64,000 nucleotides of DNA from Nocardia testacea NBRC 100365 (GCF_000308775.1 NZ_BAGJ01000270.1:16513-80512); one strand, 5' to 3'; positions 24,998 to 33,956 are shown, counted from the first letter of the stretch. Notes: generated from the letters alone by a model not told the origin. Made by a program: numbers and translations.

Positions 24998-25041
24998 GTG
25001 CGCAGAGTTCACTATACGCACATGAGTTCACATTCCGCACA
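24998..25041. promoter_or_regulatory. Triple half-site operator between pcaH and pcaI
   Basis: GTGCG (24998-25002), CGCAC (25017-25021) and CGCAC (25036-25040) are spaced exactly 19 bases apart. The second and third lie in an 18-base direct repeat (GAGTTCAC, four variable bases, CGCACA) at 25005-25022 and 25024-25041, and the first is inverted relative to the second. One palindrome plus one extra direct copy is the layout reported for PcaU/PobR-type IclR activators. The site sits between divergent pcaH and pcaI, so it could control both. Confidence 0.6.
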
Positions 25042-25065
25042 ATTCTGGTTACTGTGGAACGCGTG

Positions 25066-25812
25066 ATGGACAAAGTCATTGCCACAGCCGCCGAAGCGGT
25101 CGCCGATATCCCCGACGGCTCTTCCCTGGCCGTCGGCGGATTCGGGCTGGTCGGGATCCCGGAAATACTGATCAACGCGCTGCTCGACCAGGGCGCCACC
25201 GATCTGGAGGTCGTCAGCAACAACTGCGGCACCAACGGCTTCGGTCTCGGTGTACTGCTCGCGGCCCACCGGATCCGCCGCACCATCAGCTCCTATGTCG
25301 GCGCCAACGAGGAATTCGCCCGCCAGTACCTGGCCGGCGAACTCGAGGTCGAGCTCACCCCGCAGGGCACCCTCGCCGAGCGGATGCGGGCCGGAGGTGC
25401 CGGTATTCCGGCTTTCTTCACCCCGGCCGGTGTCGGAACCCAGGTCGCCGAGGGCGGGCTGCCGCTGCGCTACGACGGCGCGGGTGGGATCGCGGTGGCC
25501 TCACCGCCGAAGGAGACCCGGGTATTCGACGGGGTCACCTATGTCCTCGAGCGCGGGATTGTCACCGACTACGCGCTGGTCCACGCCTGGAAGGGCGACC
25601 GGCACGGCAACCTCGTCTATCGCGCCAGCGCTCGCAATTTCAACCCGCCCGCGGCTGCCGCGGGCCGTATCACCATCGCCCAGGTGGAGCACCTGGTGGA
25701 ACCCGGCGAACTGGACCCCGACCGGGTGCACACCCCGGGGATCCAGGTCCAGCGGGTCGTAGCCGTGGGCAAGGTCGAAGTAGGTATCGAGAACAGGACG
25801 GTGCGCGCATGA
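25066..25812 (+). CDS. pcaI: 3-oxoadipate CoA-transferase, alpha subunit
   Basis: A 248-residue subunit of the succinyl-CoA:3-oxoadipate CoA-transferase. ATG 25066 gives MDKVIATAAEAVADIPDGSS then LAVGGFGLVGIPEILINAL, the CoA-binding Gly-rich start. It continues VVSNNCGTNGFGLGVLL, ISSYVGANEEFARQYLAGEL, EVELTPQGTLAERMRAGG and YVLERGIVTDYALVHAWKGD. It forms an obligate hetero-oligomer with PcaJ, encoded in a 4-base overlap downstream. It is transcribed divergently from pcaH across the operator region. Confidence 0.93.
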   Translation: MDKVIATAAEAVADIPDGSSLAVGGFGLVGIPEILINALLDQGATDLEVVSNNCGTNGFGLGVLLAAHRIRRTISSYVGANEEFARQYLAGELEVELTPQGTLAERMRAGGAGIPAFFTPAGVGTQVAEGGLPLRYDGAGGIAVASPPKETRVFDGVTYVLERGIVTDYALVHAWKGDRHGNLVYRASARNFNPPAAAAGRITIAQVEHLVEPGELDPDRVHTPGIQVQRVVAVGKVEVGIENRTVRA

Positions 25813-26465
25813 CGCTGACCCGCGAACAGATGGCGGCCCGGGTCGCCGCCGAACTAGAAGACGGCCAGTACGTCAATCTCGGCATCGGCATGCCGACGCT
25901 GGTGCCCAACTATCTGCCCGATGACATCACCGTCGTGCTGCATTCGGAGAACGGTGTTCTCGGAGTGGGCCCCTATCCCACCGAGGACGAACTGGATCCC
26001 GAGCTGATCAATGCCGGCAAGGAAACCATCACCGTGCGGCCCGGCGCCTCGTTCTTCGATTCCGCGCAGTCCTTCGGCATGATCCGGGGCGGTCAGGTCG
26101 ACGTGGCGGTACTGGGCGCCATGCAGGTCAGTGCTCGCGGCGATCTGGCCAACTGGATGATTCCGGGCAAGATGGTCAAGGGAATGGGCGGCGCCATGGA
26201 TCTGGTGCACGGCGCCCGGCGGGTGATCGTGATGATGGACCATGTCTCCCGGTCCGGGGAGCCCAAGATCCTGGACGAGTGCACCCTGCCGCTGACCGGT
26301 CTGGGCTGTGTGGACCGGATCATCACCGATATGGCCGTGCTCGATGTGACCGAGCACGGGTTGGTGCTGGTGGAAACCGCTCCCGGTGTGACCGTCGCCG
26401 AGGTCCGGGCGGCCACGGGCGCGGCCGTCGAGATCGACGACGCACTGGCCGAGCGGGTCGGCTGA
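25809..26465 (+). CDS. pcaJ: 3-oxoadipate CoA-transferase, beta subunit
   Basis: A 218-residue subunit carrying the catalytic glutamate of the class I CoA-transferase. VNLGIGMPTLVPNYLP precedes VVLHSENGVLGVGPYPTEDE, where the Glu of SENG forms the acyl-glutamyl and glutamyl-CoA intermediates. Later GGQVDVAVLGAMQVSARGDL, MVKGMGGAMDLVHGARRVIV and CTLPLTGLGCVDRIITDMAV complete the family pattern. It starts in an ATGA overlap with pcaI. It ends 25 bases before a converging LysR gene. Confidence 0.94.
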   Translation: MTLTREQMAARVAAELEDGQYVNLGIGMPTLVPNYLPDDITVVLHSENGVLGVGPYPTEDELDPELINAGKETITVRPGASFFDSAQSFGMIRGGQVDVAVLGAMQVSARGDLANWMIPGKMVKGMGGAMDLVHGARRVIVMMDHVSRSGEPKILDECTLPLTGLGCVDRIITDMAVLDVTEHGLVLVETAPGVTVAEVRAATGAAVEIDDALAERVG

Positions 26466-26490
26466 AGGCGATGTCGTGCTTTCGGCCTGT

Positions 26491-27399
26491 TCACAGGGCC
26501 GGCAGTTTGTCCATGGCCGTCCGGATCACCTCCAGGAAGAAACGCTGCGCGGCGCTCCGCCCGGGCGCGTGCCGGGTGTAGGCGGCCACCTCGACCGGTT
26601 CGATGGACCAGGGCAGCGCGAAGATCCGCACGGCATGGGTCCGGGCCAGTGCGCGCGCGACTCGTTCCGGGACGATGGCGACGAGCTCGCTGTCCTGCAC
26701 CACGTACGGAAGTGTCGCGAACCGGGTGACCCGGACCGCGATGCGGCTTTCCAGCCTCTGTTCGACCAGCGCCCGGCGCGGCCCCAGATGACCGCTGCCG
26801 CCGTCCACCACCACATGCCGTTCGCGCTCGAGTTCTTCGTGGGCCGGTGTGCCGGTGCGCAGCCGCGGATGGTCGGCGGCGACCATGCCCGCGTATCCCT
26901 CGGTGAACAGCGGCGTACGCCGCAGCCGGGGCGAATCGAGGACCGGGCTGGCCACGATGGCGTCCATCTCGCCACGGGCGAGCCGATCGGTCGCGGTGTC
27001 CAGGTCGAACGCCTGGATCCGCAGGCCCGCCCGTGGCGCCTGGGCCGCCAGTTCGGCCAGGACCAGTGGGAGCACCGTCACCTCACCCAGATCCGAGAGC
27101 CCGAGGGTGAAGCGGGTGGGCCGCCCCGGATCGAAGTCCGTGGTCGCGCCCAGCGTTTCGGTGACCTCCGCGAGTGCGGCACGCAGCGGCGGGTACAGCC
27201 GTTCGGATTCCGAGGTCGGCACGAGGCCGCCGGGCCCGCGGACGAACAGCTCGTCGTCGAGCCGCCTACGCAATTTGCCCAGTCCGTAGCTCACGGTCGG
27301 CTGTGTGACGCCCAGCAGATCGGCCGCGGCCGTGACGCTGCGCGTCTCGTAGAGCAGGACGAATGTCCGGACCAGGTTGAGGTCCACATCGGATGTCAT
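26491..27399 (-). CDS. LysR-family regulator, probable controller of pcaK-pobA
   Basis: A 302-residue LysR protein. The N-terminal helix-turn-helix reads NLVRTFVLLYETRSVTAAAD, LLGVTQPTVSYGLGKLRRR; the effector domain follows from residue ~90 (TRFTLGLSDLGEVTVLPLVL, DAIVASPVLDSPRLRRTP). It is divergent from the transporter-hydroxylase pair with 124 bases between. A perfect TCAGAAA...TTTCTGA palindrome lies in that gap. It probably answers to 4-hydroxybenzoate or a related aromatic acid; the ligand is an inference from position. Confidence 0.88.
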   Translation of the reverse strand: MTSDVDLNLVRTFVLLYETRSVTAAADLLGVTQPTVSYGLGKLRRRLDDELFVRGPGGLVPTSESERLYPPLRAALAEVTETLGATTDFDPGRPTRFTLGLSDLGEVTVLPLVLAELAAQAPRAGLRIQAFDLDTATDRLARGEMDAIVASPVLDSPRLRRTPLFTEGYAGMVAADHPRLRTGTPAHEELERERHVVVDGGSGHLGPRRALVEQRLESRIAVRVTRFATLPYVVQDSELVAIVPERVARALARTHAVRIFALPWSIEPVEVAAYTRHAPGRSAAQRFFLEVIRTAMDKLPAL

Positions 27400-27418
27400 A
27401 GATCTCCTCTATTCCACT

Positions 27419-27445
27419 TCAGAAAATCATCTATTGGATTTCTGA
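27419..27445. promoter_or_regulatory. LysR-type operator between the LysR gene and pcaK
   Basis: TCAGAAA (27419-27425) and TTTCTGA (27439-27445) are exact inverted repeats around 13 AT-richer bases, in a locally low-GC stretch that stands out from its surroundings. They lie 20 bases upstream of the LysR start and 79 upstream of the transporter start, a usual place for an autoregulatory site. Confidence 0.5.
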
Positions 27446-27523
27446 TGAAGCGGAGCTTAGCGTGAGTGCCGTCACAGACCGGGTCGCGTCGTCCGACCCG
27501 AAGATCAGAAGAGAACCCCCATC

Positions 27524-28765
27524 ATGAACAAACTGCTGTCGTGGCCGGCCGCGCTGTGCTGGCTCACCGTGCTTCTCGACGGATACGACCTCGTCGTCCT
27601 CGGCGCGGTCATTCCGACACTGATCGACGAGAACCACGCCGGGTTCACCGCCTCGGGCGCGACCTTCGCCGCGACCATCTCCCTGGTCGGCGTCGCCATC
27701 GGCGCCGCCGGAGTCGGTCCGCTCGCCGACCGCTACGGCCGCCGCTCGGTCCTGCTCGCGTCGATCACCCTGTTCTCGGTGTTCACCGTGGCGGTCCCGT
27801 GGGCCGGATCGGTCGCGGTGTTCGCTGCCTTCCGGTTGCTCGCGGGCCTCGGACTCGGCGCCTGTATGCCGACCGCGCTCACCTTCATGGCCGAACACAT
27901 GCCCGCCTCGCGCCGCGCCTTCGCCAGCACCTTCACCATGACCGGCTACCACTTCGGCGCGGTCCTGGCCTCGCTGTTCGCGCTGTGGCTCGTGCCGAAC
28001 TGGGAGATCCTCTTCTATGTGGGCGGTATCGCCGGTTTCCTGCTGCTGCCGCTCATGTGGTGGAAGCTGCCCGAATCCGATGCCTATCTGGCGGTCCAGA
28101 GCAAGACCGAACGCGTCGGCCCCACCGTGGTCCTGCAGCCGAAGTACCTACGCACCACTCTCGGCGTGTGGGTCGGCTCGTTCATGGGACTGCTGCTGGT
28201 CTACGGACTCAACACCTGGCTGCCGAAACTGATGCGCGACGCCGGATACAACATGTCCACCTCGCTGACCCTGCTGCTGGTGCTGAACATCGGCGCCATC
28301 ATCGGCCTGATCGTGGCGGGGACCCTGGCCGACCGGCGCGGCACCAAGCCGACCATTCTGGTCTGGTTCGGCGCGGCCGCGGTACTGCTCGCCCTGCTGA
28401 GCATCAAGGTGCCGAACACGGTCCTGCTCAATGCCCTGGTGCTGGTAACCGGTATCTTCGTCTTCTCTGCCCAGGTGCTCGTCTACGCCTACGTCACCCA
28501 GGCCTATCCGGCCGAGGTCCGCGCCACCGCGCTCGGTCTCGCCTCCGCGGTGGGCCGCCTCGGCGCCATCTTCGGGCCGAGTATCACCGGCGCGCTCATC
28601 GTGGCCGGTTCCGCCCATCCGTGGGGCTTCTACTTCTTCGCGGTGGTCGCCGCGATCGGGTTGCTCGCGCTGGCGACGGTTCCGCGCCTGGCCGCGCGGC
28701 AAACGGAAACCCCGGCCCCGGCACCCACCACCGCATCCGGCGATACGAAGGAGTACGCACTGTGA
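27524..28765 (+). CDS. pcaK: AAHS-family MFS transporter for 4-hydroxybenzoate/protocatechuate (PcaK-like)
   Basis: A 413-residue, 12-helix major facilitator. LLDGYDLVVLGAVIPTL in helix 1 has the DGYD motif of the aromatic acid:H+ symporter family, and GPLADRYGRRSVLLASI is the loop 2-3 MFS signature. FRLLAGLGLGACMPTALTFM and the second-half GTLADRRGTKPTILVWFG follow. It imports aromatic acids across the cytoplasmic membrane. It overlaps pobA by 4 bases, tying uptake to ring hydroxylation. The exact substrate among hydroxybenzoates is inferred from that linkage. Confidence 0.9.
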   Translation: MNKLLSWPAALCWLTVLLDGYDLVVLGAVIPTLIDENHAGFTASGATFAATISLVGVAIGAAGVGPLADRYGRRSVLLASITLFSVFTVAVPWAGSVAVFAAFRLLAGLGLGACMPTALTFMAEHMPASRRAFASTFTMTGYHFGAVLASLFALWLVPNWEILFYVGGIAGFLLLPLMWWKLPESDAYLAVQSKTERVGPTVVLQPKYLRTTLGVWVGSFMGLLLVYGLNTWLPKLMRDAGYNMSTSLTLLLVLNIGAIIGLIVAGTLADRRGTKPTILVWFGAAAVLLALLSIKVPNTVLLNALVLVTGIFVFSAQVLVYAYVTQAYPAEVRATALGLASAVGRLGAIFGPSITGALIVAGSAHPWGFYFFAVVAAIGLLALATVPRLAARQTETPAPAPTTASGDTKEYAL

Positions 28766-29943
28766 CCACCACTCGGACCCGGGTAGCGATCGTCGGGGCG
28801 GGCCCGGCCGGACTGCTGCTCTCCCATCTGCTGCACCGATCCGGAATCGACTCGGTGGTCCTCGATATTCGCAGCCGGCAGGATATTGCCACCACCATCC
28901 GCGCCGGCATCCTCGAAGCGGGATCGGTGCGCACCCTGGTCGACACCGGGGTGTCCGACCGGGTGATCACCGAGGGTGACCGGCACGACGGCGTGGTGTT
29001 CCGGTTCGGCGGTGAGAACCACCGCATCGACTTCCAGGAACTGGTCGGCGAATCGGTCTGGCTGTATCCGCAGAACGATGTCTTCGTCGACCTGGCGGCC
29101 CGGCGCGAGGCCGACGGGGGCGATGTGCGCTACGGCGTCGCCGAGACCGCGGTCGACACCTCCGGCGTACGGCCCGTGGTGACCTTCCTCGATTCCGACG
29201 GCCGCCCCGGTCGGATCGACGCGGACCTGGTGGTCGGTTCCGACGGCTCCCGATCCATCTGCCGCAAAGCCTTCCCGGCCGGGACCCGCGGTGAATGGTT
29301 CCGCGAATACCCGTTCGCCTGGTTCGGCTTCCTCGCCGAGGCGCCGCCCTCGCATCCGGAACTGATCTATGCCCAGTCCGAACACGGCTTCGCGCTGGTG
29401 AGCCAGCGCACGCCCACCATGCAGCGGATGTATTTCCAGTGCGCGCCCGGCGAACGGCCCGAGGACTGGGACGACGACCGGATCTGGGCGGAGATGCGTC
29501 GCCGGGTCAACGGGAACGGTTTCGCGATCCAGGAGGGGCCGATCAGCGCGAAGATGGTGCTGCCGTTCCGCTCCTTCGTCACCGCGCCGATGCGCTACGG
29601 CCGGTTGCTGCTCGCCGGCGACGCCGCGCATACCGTACCGCCGACCGGCGCCAAAGGGCTCAATCTGGCCCTCGCCGATGTCCGCGTACTGCACGAGGCG
29701 ATCACCGATTTCCTCGCCGGTGCGGGGGAGGAGGCCCTCGACCGCTACACCGACCGGGCTCTCGACCGGGTGTGGAAGGCCCAGCACTTCTCCTACTGGA
29801 TGACCACCATGCTGCACTCGGTCGAGGGAGCGTCACCGTTCGATATCGCCCGGCAACGCGGCGAATTGGCATCGGTCACCGGTTCTCGGCACGGCGCCGC
29901 ATACCTGGCGGAGGCCTATACCGGATGGCAGCAGGCGGCCTGA
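28762..29943 (+). CDS. pobA: 4-hydroxybenzoate 3-monooxygenase
   Basis: A 393-residue single-component flavoprotein hydroxylase converting 4-hydroxybenzoate to protocatechuate with NAD(P)H and O2. FAD-binding GAGPAGLLLSHLLHRSGID is at the N-terminus, the RAGILEAGSVRTLVDTGVSD region is typical of PobA, the DG motif is in ADLVVGSDGSRSICRKAF, and the GD motif is RLLLAGDAAHTVPPTGAKGL. GTG 28762 overlaps the transporter stop, and the N-terminus is full length there. Its product feeds directly into PcaHG encoded 4 kb away. Confidence 0.95.
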   Translation: MTTTRTRVAIVGAGPAGLLLSHLLHRSGIDSVVLDIRSRQDIATTIRAGILEAGSVRTLVDTGVSDRVITEGDRHDGVVFRFGGENHRIDFQELVGESVWLYPQNDVFVDLAARREADGGDVRYGVAETAVDTSGVRPVVTFLDSDGRPGRIDADLVVGSDGSRSICRKAFPAGTRGEWFREYPFAWFGFLAEAPPSHPELIYAQSEHGFALVSQRTPTMQRMYFQCAPGERPEDWDDDRIWAEMRRRVNGNGFAIQEGPISAKMVLPFRSFVTAPMRYGRLLLAGDAAHTVPPTGAKGLNLALADVRVLHEAITDFLAGAGEEALDRYTDRALDRVWKAQHFSYWMTTMLHSVEGASPFDIARQRGELASVTGSRHGAAYLAEAYTGWQQAA

Positions 29944-29997
29944 CCGCCACAGCAGGGCCGCCGGTCGGCCACCGCGGCCGCGCGAAGTCGGCGTAAA

Positions 29998-30018
29998 CGC
30001 CCACAGCCGGTGTGGGCG
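29998..30018 (+). terminator. Hairpin after pobA
   Basis: CGCCCACA (29998-30005) and TGTGGGCG (30011-30018) pair perfectly around a 5-base loop, 55 bases after the pobA stop and before the aldehyde dehydrogenase gene. There is no T-run. It would partly separate pobA from the dehydrogenase transcript. Confidence 0.45.
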
Positions 30019-30081
30019 GCGGGATACTCGTCCGCGCGGCCACCATCTCCTACGCACCACACCGCACTCCAGGAGCTACCC

Positions 30082-31545
30082 ATGACCACCACCGATCCGG
30101 CCACCACCGCCTGGCACGACGCACTGTTCGACGGCACCTTCCGCTCCGTCTCCCGCACCATCACCGTGATCTCGCCCGCCACCGGCGCGGTGCTCGACAC
30201 GGTGGGTGCGGCGGGGGCCGCCGAACTGGAGACGGCGGTGCGCTCGGCGACGGCGGCGCAACAGGCCTGGGCCGCCCGCACCTACGACGAGCGGGTGGCG
30301 GTGCTGCTGCGCGCGGCGCAATTGCTCGGCGAGAACCCGGACCGGCTCGGTTCCTGGCTGGTCGCCGAGGCCGGTTCGGGGCAGGGCAAGGCGGCCTTCG
30401 AGGTCGGCCTGGTGAAAAGCGAACTGCAGGAGTCCGCGGCCCTGGCCGCGCACCCGTACGGGGAGATGCTGCGTTCCGGTAAACCGCGCCTGTCGGTGGC
30501 CCGCCGCATTCCGGTGGGGATCGTCGGCGTGATCTCGCCGTTCAACTTCCCCGCCATCCTGTCGATGCGGTCGGTCGCACCGGCGCTGGCCCTGGGCAAC
30601 GCGGTGATCCTCAAACCGGATCCGCGTACCTCGATATCGGGTGGGCTGGCCCTGGCCGAACTGCTGCGGGACGCGGGGTTGCCCGCCGGGGTGCTGCACG
30701 TGCTGCCCGGTGGTGGTGAACTGGGTGCGGCCATGGTCGAGCACCCGCGGATCCCCTGCCTGTCGTTCACCGGATCCACGGTGGCCGGGCGCCGGATCGC
30801 CGCGGCGGCCGGGCCGCTGCTCAAGAAACTCCACCTCGAGCTGGGCGGCAACAATGCGCTGCTGGTGCTGCCCGATGCGGATGTGCAGGCGGCCGCGTCG
30901 GCGGGTGCCTGGGGATCGTTCCTGCACCAAGGGCAGATCTGCATGACCACCGGCCGGCACCTCGTACACCGGTCCATCGCCGAGGAGTACGTGGCCGCCC
31001 TGGCGGACAAAGCGCAGCACATTCCGGTGGGCGATCCCACCGACCCGGGCAATGCGCTGGGCCCGATCATCGATGCCGGCCAGCGCGACCGGGTCCACGG
31101 ACTGGTCACCGCCGCGGTCGAGGCCGGGGCCACGGTGGCCGCGGGCGGGCAGTTCACGGATCTGTTCTACCGGCCGACCGTGCTCACCGGCCTCACCCCC
31201 GGCAACCCCGCCTGGACCGAGGAGATCTTCGGCCCGGTGGCGCCGGTGCTGGTCTACGACACGGTCGAGGAAGCCGTGGATATCATCAACGCCTCCGAAT
31301 ACGGCCTGTCCGTGGGCATCCTCACCGGCGACGCCTTCAGGGCCTATGAACTCGCCGACCGGATCGTCTCGGGCGCCGTACACATCAACGATCAGACCGT
31401 GGACGACGAGGCGCCGATCCCGTTCGGTGGCCTGAAGGCCTCCGGAGTCGGCGGCCGGTTCGGCGGGCCGACCGCCAACCTCGATACCTTCACCGAAACC
31501 CAGTGGATCACTGTGCAATCCGAGATCCAGCGGTACCCGTTCTGA
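30082..31545 (+). CDS. Aldehyde dehydrogenase, aromatic (benzaldehyde/vanillin type)
   Basis: A 487-residue NAD(P)-dependent dehydrogenase with AGGAG six bases before ATG 30082. Cofactor-binding GVISPFNFPAILSMRSVAPA, LSFTGSTVAGRRIAAAAG, the general base in LHLELGGNNALLVL (Glu around 263), the nucleophile in LHQGQICMTTGRHLVH (Cys around 295) and EEIFGPVAPVLVYDTVEEAV are all present. The GQICMTTGRHLVH version is typical of benzaldehyde and vanillin dehydrogenases. Next to pobA it would supply 4-hydroxybenzoate or related acids from the aldehydes. Substrate assignment rests on context. Confidence 0.88.
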   Translation: MTTTDPATTAWHDALFDGTFRSVSRTITVISPATGAVLDTVGAAGAAELETAVRSATAAQQAWAARTYDERVAVLLRAAQLLGENPDRLGSWLVAEAGSGQGKAAFEVGLVKSELQESAALAAHPYGEMLRSGKPRLSVARRIPVGIVGVISPFNFPAILSMRSVAPALALGNAVILKPDPRTSISGGLALAELLRDAGLPAGVLHVLPGGGELGAAMVEHPRIPCLSFTGSTVAGRRIAAAAGPLLKKLHLELGGNNALLVLPDADVQAAASAGAWGSFLHQGQICMTTGRHLVHRSIAEEYVAALADKAQHIPVGDPTDPGNALGPIIDAGQRDRVHGLVTAAVEAGATVAAGGQFTDLFYRPTVLTGLTPGNPAWTEEIFGPVAPVLVYDTVEEAVDIINASEYGLSVGILTGDAFRAYELADRIVSGAVHINDQTVDDEAPIPFGGLKASGVGGRFGGPTANLDTFTETQWITVQSEIQRYPF

Positions 31546-31710
31546 CCGACTGTACGGGCCGGCTACGGCTCCGTTCGGAGGCGGCGTCCATCGGGTTCGG
31601 ATCGTCCGTACCCGGCGCCGACCGGGTTCGGATCCCCGGGCGACGCGCAGCCGCCACGGTCTCGCGCTCCGGGGCCGAAGGCTCGCGGCCGTACCCGGCG
31701 CCGGGTGGTT

Positions 31711-33156
31711 TCAGGCGAGCAGGGCCATGGTCTCCGGTGCGCGCGGGGCGGACAGCACGTCGGCGGTGCGGCCCTGCTCGACGACGGCGCCATTGCCGAG
31801 TACCACGATCTGCGGGCAGTAGGCGGCGACCACGGCCATATCGTGGCTGATGACGAGGGTGCCGATACCGCGGGCGTGCCGGGTGCGCTCGATCAGCTCC
31901 ATGATCGAGCGGGCGGTCCCGTCGTCGAGTGCGGAGGTGATCTCGTCGCAGATGAGGATGTCGGGTTCGGCGCCGAGTGCGCGCGCGATGGCGACGCGCT
32001 GGCGCTGACCGCCGGACAGCGCGCCGGGGTAGCGGTGCAGCAGATCGGGTTCGAGGTCGACGCTGCGCAGCAGACCGGCCGCGCGCTCGGCGATCTCGGC
32101 CCGGCCGGTGATCCCGTTCAGGCGTAGTGGTCGCGACAGCGCCTGCAACACGGTGTGTTTCGGGTTCAGCGTGGACAGTGGGTTCTGCGGGATCAACTGA
32201 ACGCGGCGCCGGTCGCGGCGGTGTCGGCGGGCCCGGCCGACGGACAGAGCCCGGCCGTCGACCACGAGGGTGCCGGCGGCCTCGGTATGTATTCCGGTCA
32301 GCACCCGCGCCAGGGTGGTCTTCCCGGCCCCGGACGGGCCGGTCAGCGCCACCGATCCGCCGGCCGGGATCGTGAGATCCACGGCACGGAGCAGGTGGGT
32401 GCGCCCGGCGGTCGCGCAGATCGCGGTGGCTTCCAGCGCGGGCGGCCCGATGGCCGGCGGGTCCGCGGCGCGGGTGGCGATCCGGGCCAGGGTGGTGCGT
32501 GGTTCGCCCAGTTCGACGACCTCGTCGGCGAGCCGGTGCAGGATCTCGGTGTTGTGCCCGGACACCACCAGCGCGATCTTGTCGTCGGTGGCCAGCGAGC
32601 GCAGCAGCTCGGCGATCGCATTGCGCAGGTCTCCGTGGAGCCCGGCGAGGGGTTCGTCGGCGACCAGGACACCCACCTCGCGTACGAGTGCGATCGCGAG
32701 TGCCACGCGCCGCTGTTCGCCGCCCGACAGTTCGCCCGGTCGCCGGTGCAGGAATGATTCGGGCAGGTCCACCCGGGCGAGGGCGGCCCGGATTGTGCTG
32801 TCGCTCGGCCGGGCCGCGGCTTCTTCGAGCAGGGTGCGCACGCGCATGGCGGGATTGAGCGCGGCGCCGGGGTCCTGATCGACGAACGCGATATTGCGGC
32901 GCCGGAAGTACTGCCGCTCGGCGGGACCCAGGGCGAAGACATCCTGACCCGCGACGTGCACGGTACCCCCCGTGCGGGTGGCGCCGTGGGCCAGATGCCC
33001 GAGCAGAGCCCGCATGAGCGTGGTCTTGCCGGTACCGGAGGGGCCGGTCAGCGCGGCCACCGTGCCCGGCGGTACCCGCAGCGTTACCGGTGCCAGTAGT
33101 TCGGCGCCGGACAGTGCGTGGATCGCCAGTTCGTCGACGACTACGCCGCCGTTCAT
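31711..33156 (-). CDS. Peptide-type ABC transporter ATPase, two fused nucleotide-binding domains
   Basis: A 481-residue protein joining what are usually two proteins (DppD and DppF types). Domain 1 has Walker A GPSGTGKTTLMRALLG, signature RPGELSGGEQRRVALAIALV and Walker B VGVLVADEPLAG; domain 2 has GPSGAGKTTLARVLTG, PGALSGGQRQRVAIARAL and DILICDEITSALDDGTA, with the switch His in LVISHDMAVV. ATG 33156 overlaps the upstream permease stop by 4 bases; a longer in-frame extension lies inside the permease gene. It energises the importer encoded by the next three genes. Confidence 0.9.
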   Translation of the reverse strand: MNGGVVVDELAIHALSGAELLAPVTLRVPPGTVAALTGPSGTGKTTLMRALLGHLAHGATRTGGTVHVAGQDVFALGPAERQYFRRRNIAFVDQDPGAALNPAMRVRTLLEEAAARPSDSTIRAALARVDLPESFLHRRPGELSGGEQRRVALAIALVREVGVLVADEPLAGLHGDLRNAIAELLRSLATDDKIALVVSGHNTEILHRLADEVVELGEPRTTLARIATRAADPPAIGPPALEATAICATAGRTHLLRAVDLTIPAGGSVALTGPSGAGKTTLARVLTGIHTEAAGTLVVDGRALSVGRARRHRRDRRRVQLIPQNPLSTLNPKHTVLQALSRPLRLNGITGRAEIAERAAGLLRSVDLEPDLLHRYPGALSGGQRQRVAIARALGAEPDILICDEITSALDDGTARSIMELIERTRHARGIGTLVISHDMAVVAAYCPQIVVLGNGAVVEQGRTADVLSAPRAPETMALLA

Positions 33157-33956
33157 GACGGCCGCTCCTCGGCGAAGGCGGCCACGGCGGTGTTGACGCT
33201 CACCGCCAGCAGGCCGATGGCCAGACTCGGAGCCAGCACCGCTGCCGGATTGAGCAGGATCCCCGGCGCATTCTCCCGGACCATCACCGCCCAGTTGGCG
33301 GCGCCCAGCGAGGTGGGCAGCTGCAGAAACGACACCGTGCTCACGATGTAGATGGCCTCCACGAACCGTAAACCGAGCTGAGTGAGCAGTGTGTGACGCA
33401 GATTCGGTAGCAGTTCGCGCAACACCAGGTAGCCCAGTCGTTCTCCGCGTGCCCGGGCGGCCTCGACGAAACCGGCACGGGCGACACCACTCGCGGCCGC
33501 GGCGAACACGCGCGCCGAATACGGGGTTCCCGCCACCACCGCGACGGTGATGAGGCCCGCGGTACCGGATTCGGGCCAGGACAGCATGAACAGCAGAATC
33601 GCCAGCACCGGCGGCAGCAGCATGCACAGGTCCGCGGCGCGTTCGATCCACGCGCCGGCCCGCGGGTGGAGCGCGGCCGTCGAGCCCAGGACGGCCGCGC
33701 AGGTGGTGACCAGCCCGGCGATGATCGCGGCGAGCACCAGCAACCCCCAGCCGCCGTGCAGCAGCTGGCTGGTGACATCCCGGCCGAGGCGGTCGCCGCC
33801 CAGCCAGGCACCGCCGCCGGGCTTTTCGAACGCGATGCCCACGGGATGGTCGACCGGATGCGGAGCGAGGAAGGGACCGGCCACCGCGACCACGGCGATC
33901 AGGACCGCGGGGGATACAGCGATCAGGACGCGGCGGCGAGTGAGTACGGGCGTCAT
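33153..33956 (-). CDS. Peptide-type ABC transporter permease (DppC-like)
   Basis: A 267-residue inner-membrane permease of the oligopeptide/dipeptide/nickel family. After an N-terminal helix (VLIAVSPAVLIAVVAVAGPF) comes GDRLGRDVTSQLLHGGWGLL, the region typical of DppC proteins. Several helices follow, with the ATPase-contact loop ARAGFVEAARARGERLGYLV (EAA motif) about two-thirds along. ATG 33956 sits in a 4-base overlap with the partner permease and its stop overlaps the ATPase start. Confidence 0.88.
   Translation of the reverse strand: MTPVLTRRRVLIAVSPAVLIAVVAVAGPFLAPHPVDHPVGIAFEKPGGGAWLGGDRLGRDVTSQLLHGGWGLLVLAAIIAGLVTTCAAVLGSTAALHPRAGAWIERAADLCMLLPPVLAILLFMLSWPESGTAGLITVAVVAGTPYSARVFAAAASGVARAGFVEAARARGERLGYLVLRELLPNLRHTLLTQLGLRFVEAIYIVSTVSFLQLPTSLGAANWAVMVRENAPGILLNPAAVLAPSLAIGLLAVSVNTAVAAFAEERPS

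Noticed and set aside
31600..31710. Repeated CCGTACCCGGCGCCG and GGGTTCGGATC copies after the aldehyde dehydrogenase
   Set aside because: Two short G/C-rich copies each in a region of similar composition; too little to call a functional repeat.
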